NCBI RefSeq assembly: GCF_900111115.1
Contig: NZ_FOGD01000003.1
Span: 209,779 to 273,778 of the forward strand
From: Giesbergeria anulus
GTDB taxonomy: Bacteria; Pseudomonadota; Gammaproteobacteria; Burkholderiales; Burkholderiaceae_C
Direction of reading: 5' to 3'
Length of the DNA stretch: 64,000 nucleotides
In this document: positions 21,950 to 29,482 of the stretch, one piece after another
Numbering within the stretch: the stretch's first letter is position 1
How the letters are laid out: each line of letters starts with the position of its first letter
Position numbers and translations under genes: made by a program
Notes under the pieces: generated by a model
Told to the model about the DNA's origin: nothing
What the model saw: the letters and a program-made list of their open reading frames with translations, nothing else
The model's database searches: none

Positions 21950-22009
21950 GGACAGACAGACCCAAAAAGACGGCTCGGAATTGTAGGTGCCTGCCGCACA
22001 ATGGTGGGC

Positions 22010-22492
22010 ATGAGCAAACATACCCCGTTAGCCGCAGTATTTGAACCCGAATTTATTGCAGGCATGAAAGACATTTTTGAGCAGCGCATCGTCTTTAACC
22101 AGATGTTGGGCTTGAAGATCGTCACCCTGCAGCCCGACCGCGTGGTGGCCCGCATCGACATGAAGCCCGAACTGGTCGGCCACTTTGCCTACAACCGGGT
22201 GCATGGTGGTGTAATCAGTGCCGGGCTAGACGCCACCGGCGCACTGGCGGTGATGGCGGCCATAGGTGCCAAGCACATGGACGAGCCACCAGCGCAGCGC
22301 CTAGCGCGCTTTCACAAACTGGGCACCATTGACCTGCGCGTAGATTACCTGCGCCCTGGCATCGGCACGCATTTTGAGTTGCACGCCCAAGTGTTGCGCC
22401 TAGGCTCGCGGGTAGCCAGCACCCGGATGGAGTTTGTGGGGCCAGAGGGGCAGTTGATGTCGGCAGGCTCGGCGGCCTACATCGTCTCCTGA
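22010..22492 (+). CDS. Hotdog-fold thioesterase (YiiD_C/PaaI-like)
   Basis: A 160-residue hotdog-fold protein; HFAYNRVHGGVISAGLDATGALAVM carries the usual HGG..S..LD motif, and IDLRVDYLRPG is the second strand. Homologues hydrolyse acyl-CoA or related thioesters; the substrate is not evident. ATG 22010 and ATG 22001 are both in frame; neither has a strong ribosome-binding site. It is convergent with another thioesterase gene that starts 3 bases past its stop. Confidence 0.82.
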   Translation: MSKHTPLAAVFEPEFIAGMKDIFEQRIVFNQMLGLKIVTLQPDRVVARIDMKPELVGHFAYNRVHGGVISAGLDATGALAVMAAIGAKHMDEPPAQRLARFHKLGTIDLRVDYLRPGIGTHFELHAQVLRLGSRVASTRMEFVGPEGQLMSAGSAAYIVS

Positions 22493-22494
22493 AG

Positions 22495-22932
22495 TTAAGC
22501 CGCTGGCGTTTGGCAGGGCAGCGGGCGCGGGCGGCCTTCGTGGTCGATAGCCACATAGGTCAGGCGGGCCTCGGTCACCTTCACATAGCGCCCCTGCTCG
22601 GTAAAGCTCTCGGCAAACACATCCACCAGCACGGTGACAGAGGTGGTGCCAATACGGATCACTTTGGCATAGAACGACAGCAAATCGCCCACGCGCACCG
22701 GCTGCTTAAAGATGAACTCATTAACGGCCACCGTGGCCATACGGCCCCGTGCGTAGCGGTTGGGCAGGATGGAACCGGCCACATCCACTTGGGCCATCAC
22801 CCAGCCGCCAAAGATATCGCCATTGACGTTGCAGTCAGCGGGCATGGGCACCACTTTGAGTACCAACTCCATATCTGTAGGGAGCTGGACACTGGGCAAA
22901 CGGGCGGGTGCAATAGTACAGGTGGAAGACAT
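22495..22932 (-). CDS. Acyl-CoA thioesterase (YciA-like hotdog)
   Basis: A 145-residue hotdog protein. MPADCNVNGDIFGGWVMAQVD has the N..GDIFGG.....D active-site pattern of YciA/BACH thioesterases. AVNEFIFKQPVRVGDLLSFYAKV is the second conserved strand. ATG 22932 (MSSTCTIAP) was preferred to an upstream in-frame start that would nearly reach the divergent ABC transporter gene. Likely cytoplasmic acyl-CoA hydrolase. Confidence 0.88.
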   Translation of the reverse strand: MSSTCTIAPARLPSVQLPTDMELVLKVVPMPADCNVNGDIFGGWVMAQVDVAGSILPNRYARGRMATVAVNEFIFKQPVRVGDLLSFYAKVIRIGTTSVTVLVDVFAESFTEQGRYVKVTEARLTYVAIDHEGRPRPLPCQTPAA

Positions 22933-22973
22933 AGGCACAATCTCGCTAAGAATAACTTGAAGCATTGTCCCCT

Positions 22974-24794
22974 ATGCGCCACCACGGCCACAGTACCCCC
23001 CCGGCTCCTGCGGATACCGCCGCCTTGCCCCGCTCCGACTGGGCCACGCTTTCGCGCCTGCTGCCCTATCTGTGGCAATACAAGTGGCGTGTGTTGGCTG
23101 CCATCGCTTTTATGCTGGCGGCCAAGGTGGCCAACGTCGGGGTGCCGGTACTGCTGAAAAATTTGGTCGATGCCATGTCCATCCAGCCCGGCCAGCCTGC
23201 CGCGCTCTTGGTGGTGCCGGTGGGGCTGCTACTGGCCTATGGTGGCTTGCGGCTATCGACCTCGTTTTTTACCGAATTGCGCGAACTGGTGTTTTCTAAG
23301 GCCACGCAGGGGGCGGCCCGTGCCATTGCGCTGCAAACCTTTGAGCACCTGCACGCCCTGAGTTTGCGCTTTCATTTGGAGCGCCAAACCGGCGGCATGA
23401 CACGCGACATCGAGCGCGGCGTGCGCGGCATTGAATCGCTCATTTCCTTCTCGTTGTTCAACATTGGGGCCACGCTGATCGAGGTGCTGCTGGTGCTGTC
23501 AGTGCTGGGGGTCAAGTTTGACGTCTGGTTTGCAGGCATCACTTTGGCGGCGTTGGTGTGCTACATCGCCTTTACGGTATGGGTGACGGAGTGGCGCACA
23601 CAGTTTCGGCGCGAGGCCAATGAGTTTGATTCGGCTGCGCACAGCAAAGCCATTGATTCGCTGCTCAACTACGAAACCGTTAAATACTTCAACAACGAGG
23701 CTTTTGAAGCCCAGCGCTACGACCAAAGCCTGCAACGCCTGCGCACAGCGCGGCTCAAGGCACAAACCACGCTGTCGATGCTCAATGCCGGTCAGCAGGT
23801 GATTATTGCTGTGGGCTTGGTGGCTATGCTCTGGCGCGCCACTGAGGGCGTGGCCGCAGGCCGCATGACACTGGGCGATTTGGTCATGGTCAATGCCTTC
23901 ATGATCCAGCTTTACATTCCGCTCAACTTTTTGGGCGTGATGTACCGCGAGATCAAGCAAAGTCTGACCGACTTGGACAAAATGTTCACGTTGATGGATC
24001 GCGAACGCGAAGTGGCCGATGCCCCCAGTGCCCAAGCCTTGGTGGTGCCGCCCGAAGGGGCCGCCCTGTGCTTTGAGAACGTCCACTTTGCCTACGACCC
24101 GGCCCGCCCTATTTTGAAGGGCATTAGCTTTGACGTGCCAGCGGGCAAAACGGTGGCGGTGGTGGGGCCATCTGGCTCTGGCAAATCGACGCTGGCCCGC
24201 CTGTTGTTTCGCTTTTACGATATCCAACAAGGCCGCATCACCTTGGCCGGGCAAGAACTGCGCCAGCTCACGCAAGGCAGCGTGCGCCAAGCCATCGGCA
24301 TCGTGCCGCAAGACACGGTGCTGTTTAACGACACGGTGGAATACAACATTGCCTATGGCCGGCCCGGTGCCAGCCGGGCTGAGGTAGAAGAAGCCGCCAG
24401 CGCAGCCCGCATTCACGACTTTATTGCCGCCACCCCCAAGGGCTACGCCACGATGGTGGGTGAGCGCGGCCTTAAGCTCTCTGGTGGTGAAAAGCAGCGC
24501 GTGGCTATCGCCCGCACCTTGCTCAAAAACCCGCCTATTTTGATCTTTGACGAGGCCACCTCGGCGCTCGATTCGGCTAATGAGCGTGCCATTCAGGCCG
24601 AACTAAGCAGCGTAGCGCAAAATAAGACTGCGCTGGTAATTGCGCACCGCTTGTCCACTGTAGTCGATGCCCACGAAATTTTGGTGATGGAAGCGGGCCA
24701 GATCATTGAGCGTGGCACCCATGCACAATTGCTGGCTGCCAATGGCCGTTACGCCACGATGTGGGCCTTGCAGCAAAGTGGCGAGGCGGCCTAA
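22974..24794 (+). CDS. ATM1/HMT1-type ABC exporter (fused permease-ATPase)
   Basis: A 606-residue half-transporter. Six transmembrane helices lie in residues 20-310, with the ATM1-type segments LERQTGGMTRDIERGVRGIESL and YETVKYFNNE. The ATPase domain has GPSGSGKSTLARL (Walker A), LSGGEKQRVAIART (signature), ILIFDEATSALD (Walker B) and AHRLSTV. Relatives export glutathione-linked persulfide or metal conjugates and help Fe-S or metal homeostasis (family knowledge). ATG 22974 was chosen over TTG 22965. Confidence 0.92.
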   Translation: MRHHGHSTPPAPADTAALPRSDWATLSRLLPYLWQYKWRVLAAIAFMLAAKVANVGVPVLLKNLVDAMSIQPGQPAALLVVPVGLLLAYGGLRLSTSFFTELRELVFSKATQGAARAIALQTFEHLHALSLRFHLERQTGGMTRDIERGVRGIESLISFSLFNIGATLIEVLLVLSVLGVKFDVWFAGITLAALVCYIAFTVWVTEWRTQFRREANEFDSAAHSKAIDSLLNYETVKYFNNEAFEAQRYDQSLQRLRTARLKAQTTLSMLNAGQQVIIAVGLVAMLWRATEGVAAGRMTLGDLVMVNAFMIQLYIPLNFLGVMYREIKQSLTDLDKMFTLMDREREVADAPSAQALVVPPEGAALCFENVHFAYDPARPILKGISFDVPAGKTVAVVGPSGSGKSTLARLLFRFYDIQQGRITLAGQELRQLTQGSVRQAIGIVPQDTVLFNDTVEYNIAYGRPGASRAEVEEAASAARIHDFIAATPKGYATMVGERGLKLSGGEKQRVAIARTLLKNPPILIFDEATSALDSANERAIQAELSSVAQNKTALVIAHRLSTVVDAHEILVMEAGQIIERGTHAQLLAANGRYATMWALQQSGEAA

Positions 24795-24866
24795 GAACAC
24801 CCTCGTCGCTTGTGCTATACACCGCCTTTCACTTATACCCATAGCTTTATTTTTCGAGACAACTCC

Positions 24867-25562
24867 ATGAGCGCACTCAAAGAAACCGTGATTTATGGCA
24901 CCGAAGATGTGCTGGTCAGTCTGTGCAATTCTGTGACGCGGGTGCTCAATGTAGCCACCCAAACCCAGATCAATTATTCGGGCATGGTGCAGCGCATCAG
25001 CAAAACCTGCCTCAAGCCTGACATTGGCTGCTTTGTGTTGTTTGATGGCGGCTTTTCGGGTCTGGTCATCATCAATTTTTCTGGCGCTGCGGCGATGGAA
25101 ATTTACGAGAGCTACATGCTCAGTATGGGCATGTCGAAAAAAGAACTGGCCAGCTCCTTTACCTCGGATGAAGTCAGCAACGTCATGGGCGAGCTGATGA
25201 ACCAAGTGGTGGGCGACTTTACTGGCAAGGTGCGCCGTGAGCTGCAAACGCACATCACACAAAACCAGCCAAAAATGTTGGTACTTAACAAAGAGGTGGT
25301 GCTCAATGTGGATGCCAACCTTGACCAGCCTGAGGCCCGCCGCGTTACTTTTTACACCGCCTCCAATAACATCTTTTACCTAGAGATGGCTATTGACCGC
25401 ACTGAGTTCATCAAGCTCTATGATTTTGAGGCCCAAGCCGCGCCTGATCCAGACGCTCTGATGGCCCAGACCCGTGAGACCAGCCAAGCGGCTGCCAGCG
25501 CGCCTGTGCCCCCAGTAGTTTTGAGTGAAACTGACGAGCTGCTCAAGTCCTTGGGGATGTGA
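24867..25562 (+). CDS. DUF3334 protein with CheX/CheC-like motif
   Basis: A 231-residue cytoplasmic protein. The stretch TSDEVSNVMGELMNQVVGDFTGKV resembles the E..NM..G.. helix of CheC/CheX phosphatases, and the sequence matches my recollection of DUF3334. The C-terminus carries an Ala/Pro-rich linker and a short amphipathic end (VVLSETDELLKSLGM) like a docking peptide. ATG 24867 follows a weak ribosome-binding site. A role in signal transduction is inference; no chemotaxis genes are nearby. Confidence 0.65.
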   Translation: MSALKETVIYGTEDVLVSLCNSVTRVLNVATQTQINYSGMVQRISKTCLKPDIGCFVLFDGGFSGLVIINFSGAAAMEIYESYMLSMGMSKKELASSFTSDEVSNVMGELMNQVVGDFTGKVRRELQTHITQNQPKMLVLNKEVVLNVDANLDQPEARRVTFYTASNNIFYLEMAIDRTEFIKLYDFEAQAAPDPDALMAQTRETSQAAASAPVPPVVLSETDELLKSLGM

Positions 25563-25672
25563 GCACCTTTGGTTTTTAGGTGCCAACATGGGTTGGATTC
25601 TTGGGCCGTCTTTGACTGTGGTGGCGGTGGTTTGCACCACCCAGAGACGGGCCGATTGCGTAGGGCATAGTT

Positions 25673-26065
25673 GTGGCTGATTTCATTGCGTTGCTGATCC
25701 GCTGGACTTTCCGGGCCGTCTTGTTGTTGTTGGGCACGGTAGTGTTTTTGGTGGTACTGGCACTGGGGCTGGTGCTGGCCGTGGTTTGGGCGCTGCGCGC
25801 CCTGTGGGCACGTTTAACGGGGCGTCCTGTCACCCCTTGGGTGATGCCGCTAGATCCGCGTGCCAGTTGGCGCATGGTGTACCAGCGGGGCCAAACACGC
25901 CGCGCATCGGCCTCAGCGGCCACGGGGGCTGATGTCACCGATGTGACGGAGATGCGTGAGACCCCCGGCGAGTGGCCGGAAAGCCAATTTGGGCGTATCT
26001 TGCCTGGTGAAGCTGATATGGATATCACTGACGTGCAGCCGCGTGAGCCTCAGCGGCCACTTTGA
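25673..26065 (+). CDS. Small membrane protein of unknown function
   Basis: A 130-residue protein starting at GTG 25673. Residues 8-45 are strongly hydrophobic (one long or two short transmembrane helices), followed by a basic loop and a charged, Thr/Ala-rich cytoplasmic-looking tail ending in a Pro/Arg-rich stretch. I do not recognise the family. It lies alone between the DUF3334 and CorC-like genes on the same strand. The composition fits the surrounding core chromosome. Confidence 0.6.
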   Translation: MADFIALLIRWTFRAVLLLLGTVVFLVVLALGLVLAVVWALRALWARLTGRPVTPWVMPLDPRASWRMVYQRGQTRRASASAATGADVTDVTEMRETPGEWPESQFGRILPGEADMDITDVQPREPQRPL

Positions 26066-26169
26066 CTGGCCGTACCCTATAGCTCGCACGGGGCTGTCAC
26101 ATACAGTCTTGGCTCCAGCCATACAATGCAACGCTTTAGCACTTTCAGGGAGCGCTAGGCTCCCTTTGT

Positions 26170-27507
26170 ATGGAAATAGCAATACTTTTCGCTCTCATCT
26201 TGCTCAATGGCCTGTTTGCCATGTCGGAGATCGCGCTGGTCACGGCACGCAAAACGCGCTTGCAAAAGCTGATAGATGAGGGCGACCAAGGCGCTTTGGC
26301 TGCTGCCAAACTGGGCGAAGACCCCACCCGCTTTTTATCCACCATCCAAATCGGCATCACCTCCATTGGGGTGCTCAATGGTATTGTGGGCGAGGCCGCA
26401 TTGGCCGCTCCCTTGGCCGTTTGGCTCGAGCGCATGGGTGCCCCCCAGCCCTATGGTGGCTATGCTGCCACGGGCTTGGTAGTGGTATTGATTACCTATT
26501 TTTCCATCGTCATCGGTGAGCTAGTGCCCAAGCGCATTGGTCAATCGCACCCCGAAACTTTTGCCCGGTTGGTGGCACGGCCCATCCATTTGTTGGCAGT
26601 GGCCACTAAACCCTTTGTGCTGCTGCTGTCGGGTTCTACCCGCACCTTGCTGCGGATGCTAGGCGTGAAAGAAACCAGTGGCAGCCCCGTCACAGAAGAA
26701 GAAATCCATGCCATGCTGGTCGAAGGCACTACCGCTGGCGTGATTGAATCGCACGAGCACACCATGGTGCGCAATGTGTTTCGTTTGGATGACCGCCAGA
26801 TTGGCTCACTGATGGTGCCGCGTGGCGATGTGGTGTGCCTCGACCTTGACTTGCCGTTTGAAGAAAATCTGCGCCGTATTGAAGATTCTGACCACGCCCG
26901 TTTTCCGGTGGTGCAGGGCGGCATGGACAACATCCGGGGCGTGATTAATGCCCGCCAGTGGCTGGCGCGCACGCTGCGCGATGGCGACCATGCTTTGTCT
27001 AGCCAGCATTTGCAGGCGGCGCTCTATGTGCCTGAGACCATCACAGGCATGGAGCTGTTAGACAACTTCCGCCTGTCGGATGTACACATGGCGTTTGTGA
27101 TTGACGAGTACGGCGAAGTGCAAGGCATCGTGACCTTGCAAGACTTGATTGAAGCCATTACTGGCGAGTTCCAGCCGCGTGACCCCGAAACCTCTTGGGC
27201 TTTGCAGCGCGAAGATGGCAGTTGGCTGCTCGATGGCCATATTCCGGTGCCCGAACTCAAAGACCGTTTGGGCTTGTCCACCGTGCCCGAAGAGGAGCGG
27301 GGCCGCTACCACACCCTGAGCGGCATGATTATGCTGCTCACAGGCCGCTTGCCCAAAGAGACAGACACCGTGCAGTGGGAAGGCTGGAAACTCGAAGTCG
27401 TGGATATGGACGGCAAAACTATCGACAAAATTCTGGCCTGCCGCCTGCCCGACAATTTGCCAGAAAACGCTCAAGCCCTGCCTGATGCTGAAGTTCAGCG
27501 GCCATAA
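26170..27507 (+). CDS. CNNM/CorC-like hemolysin-family transporter (DUF21-CBS-CorC_HlyC)
   Basis: A 445-residue protein with an N-terminal DUF21 domain (three to four transmembrane helices; MSEIALVTARKTRLQKL, TSIGVLNGIVGEAALA, VVLITYFSIVIGELVPKRIGQ), a central pair of CBS domains (MVPRGDVVCLDLDLPFEE; FVIDEYGEVQGIVTLQDLIEAITGE) and a C-terminal CorC_HlyC domain. Relatives are implicated in Mg2+/Co2+ efflux or resistance; the name hemolysin is historical. The stop overlaps the convergent SPOR-protein gene by 13 bases. Confidence 0.92.
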   Translation: MEIAILFALILLNGLFAMSEIALVTARKTRLQKLIDEGDQGALAAAKLGEDPTRFLSTIQIGITSIGVLNGIVGEAALAAPLAVWLERMGAPQPYGGYAATGLVVVLITYFSIVIGELVPKRIGQSHPETFARLVARPIHLLAVATKPFVLLLSGSTRTLLRMLGVKETSGSPVTEEEIHAMLVEGTTAGVIESHEHTMVRNVFRLDDRQIGSLMVPRGDVVCLDLDLPFEENLRRIEDSDHARFPVVQGGMDNIRGVINARQWLARTLRDGDHALSSQHLQAALYVPETITGMELLDNFRLSDVHMAFVIDEYGEVQGIVTLQDLIEAITGEFQPRDPETSWALQREDGSWLLDGHIPVPELKDRLGLSTVPEEERGRYHTLSGMIMLLTGRLPKETDTVQWEGWKLEVVDMDGKTIDKILACRLPDNLPENAQALPDAEVQRP

Positions 27508-28892
27508 ATCATTGCATCTAGGTGCATAGAGCGCAGTTTGGCAGCGGCCCGGTCAGCCTCAGCACGACTGCCAAACGGGCCTACGCGCACCCGAATCAAG
27601 TTTTTGTCGGCATTGGTAAAGTTTTGCAGGGTGGCTGGTAGGCCTGCCATTTCAATGCGGGCGTGTACCTTTTCGGCATTGCTGGCTACAGAAAAGGTGC
27701 CAGCATGGATAAAAAAGCGGCCTGTGGCTTTGTCTGGCGGCGGTGGTGTTTCTTTGGCAGGGGGGGCGGCCACTGCCAGCTTGGCTGGGATTTTGCCCGG
27801 CGTCTTGCCCGGTGTTTTGCTTGGTGCGGGGGCGCGGATGGGTTCTGCTGTTGGGGCAGGGCGTGGTGCCGTTGGTTGGCTGGCATCTTGGCTGCTGTAA
27901 ACCTTGGCGCGTGGCTTGGGGAGTGCTACAGGTTCTGGTGCTGGCGCTGGTTTGTTGACCGCCACCTTGCCGGGGCGGCGTGGCACAGGCTCGGCTGCCA
28001 CCGTGCTGTTGACGGGGTTGGCCGCTGGCGTTGCTGTGGTGTGCTCTGGGCGAGGGGCTGCCGGGGGGCTGGTCACGCTTTTATCCACTGGGGGTGGTAG
28101 TTCCGGAGCTACGGGCGCCGGTTGGGCGGCTTGCGCTGGCCCAGAGATGATGGGGGGCTGCTGCCCGCCAATAGCCGTGGTTGGTGGTGGCACTGAGGGC
28201 GCTGGCGGTGCTGCTGGTGCTGGCGTGATCGCCCCAGTAGCGGGGGCGTTGAGCGGCAAAATTGGCGCTGGCCGGGGCAAAATCGGCGTTGCCATGGTGG
28301 GTTCTGGTTGCCGGCTGGTCAGCTGCGGTTGCTTGTCTGGGGCCATACTGACCAGTGTGACCATGCCGCCCAAGGCCAGCAGAAGCAAGTGGGCCAATGC
28401 CTGCCAGCCCATGCGCTTACCAGTGCCTGCTCGGCGTGCCAGCAGAGCGCGGGCTTGTGTCAGGTTTTGCGATGCAGCAATGGCGTTGTGTACGCGCAAC
28501 TCGGTTTGTGCATAGAGCAAGATATCGCCGTACAGGCCCGGCAGCAGGGTGCCGACCACGACAAAGGCCAGCAGCAGCCACCAGCGCACTGAGGCCAAGG
28601 TAGGCATGGTGGCCGCATCAACTGCCAAAAAAAGACCCCACAAGATGGCAGCCAGCACAGCGTACAGCGCTGCCGGACGCCAAAGCCGGTAAAACACCAT
28701 CCAGTGCAAGGTGAGAAAGGCTGCTGCCGAGTTCCAGCCGGGCCGCGTGCGGCCGGTGGCCTCAAACACCGAGAACACCCGGATATTGCGCTCAATACCC
28801 AGCGGCCCCAGCGCCTGCCGGTACAGCGACATGAGGGGGGTTTCGGTGGGGGCGCGAGTGAGAGGGGAAACCGGGGGAGAAGCGTCAGGCAT
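27495..28892 (-). CDS. Membrane protein with DUF2628-like N-terminus and C-terminal SPOR domain
   Basis: A 465-residue protein. The N-terminal third has three hydrophobic helices (around WRPAALYAVLAAILWGLFL, WWLLLAFVVVGTLLPGLYG and a third near ALAHLLLLALGGMVTLVSM). A long Pro/Ala-rich linker follows (roughly residues 190-380). The last 75 residues form a SPOR domain (GRFFIHAGTFSVASNAEKVHARI...VRVGPFGSRAEADRAAAKL). SPOR domains bind denuded septal peptidoglycan, and the proline linker would span the periplasm. A role near the division site is inference. ATG 28892 was preferred to TTG 28898. Confidence 0.82.
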   Translation of the reverse strand: MPDASPPVSPLTRAPTETPLMSLYRQALGPLGIERNIRVFSVFEATGRTRPGWNSAAAFLTLHWMVFYRLWRPAALYAVLAAILWGLFLAVDAATMPTLASVRWWLLLAFVVVGTLLPGLYGDILLYAQTELRVHNAIAASQNLTQARALLARRAGTGKRMGWQALAHLLLLALGGMVTLVSMAPDKQPQLTSRQPEPTMATPILPRPAPILPLNAPATGAITPAPAAPPAPSVPPPTTAIGGQQPPIISGPAQAAQPAPVAPELPPPVDKSVTSPPAAPRPEHTTATPAANPVNSTVAAEPVPRRPGKVAVNKPAPAPEPVALPKPRAKVYSSQDASQPTAPRPAPTAEPIRAPAPSKTPGKTPGKIPAKLAVAAPPAKETPPPPDKATGRFFIHAGTFSVASNAEKVHARIEMAGLPATLQNFTNADKNLIRVRVGPFGSRAEADRAAAKLRSMHLDAMIYGR

Positions 28893-28929
28893 CGTCAAAT
28901 TTTGCTACGTTGAGATCGTCCACACGTTC

Positions 28930-29442
28930 TTAGCGCACCGGGATCGGAATGCTCCTGTCCACTGCCACCGCCGTGACGCTATTTTGCGGCGAGCCGTCGA
29001 TCAGCTTTTCTGAATAGGTCAGATAGACCAATGTGTTGCGCGTGCGATCAATCATGCGCACGATGCGCAGATGTTTGAACAGCAGGGACATGCGCTCGCT
29101 AAACACTTCTTCTTGCTGGCGCAGCGGTTTGGGAAAGCTGATCGGCCCCGTCTGGCGGCAGGCAATGGAGGCTTCGGCGCGGTCTTCGGCCAAGCCCAAT
29201 GTGCCCTTGATGCCCCCCGTACGTGCTCGCGACACATAACAGGTGATGCCGGCTGCGCCGGGGTCATCATAGGCTTCGACCAGAATGTCGTGGTCGCGGC
29301 CTATGAGTTTGAAGGCGGTATCGACGGTGCCGATTTTTTCGCCACCGGCATGGGCCAGCCCGATGCTGGCCCATGCCAGCAAGAGCATGGCAGCGCTGCG
29401 GTGCCAGAAAGAAGTGCAAGAGCGGTGGGGCAATGTGTGCAT
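28930..29442 (-). CDS. CreA-family secreted protein
   Basis: A 170-residue protein with an N-terminal signal peptide (basic start, hydrophobic AAMLLLAWASIGLAHA) and the CreA pattern: IGTVDTAFKLIGRDHDILVEAYDDP..ITCYVSRARTGG and VYLTYSEKLIDGSPQNS. CreA proteins are periplasmic and of unknown function. ATG 29442 (MHTLPHRS) gives a signal peptide of normal length; the longer start at 29463 is possible. Confidence 0.88.
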   Translation of the reverse strand: MHTLPHRSCTSFWHRSAAMLLLAWASIGLAHAGGEKIGTVDTAFKLIGRDHDILVEAYDDPGAAGITCYVSRARTGGIKGTLGLAEDRAEASIACRQTGPISFPKPLRQQEEVFSERMSLLFKHLRIVRMIDRTRNTLVYLTYSEKLIDGSPQNSVTAVAVDRSIPIPVR

Positions 29443-29482
29443 GGTGCCCGAATTGTGCCGCACACCCTGCCCCAGCGGTAGC

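Noticed and set aside
27904..28515. Gly/Ala-rich open frame opposite the SPOR-protein gene
   Set aside because: Produced by the Pro/Ala linker codons of the real minus-strand gene.
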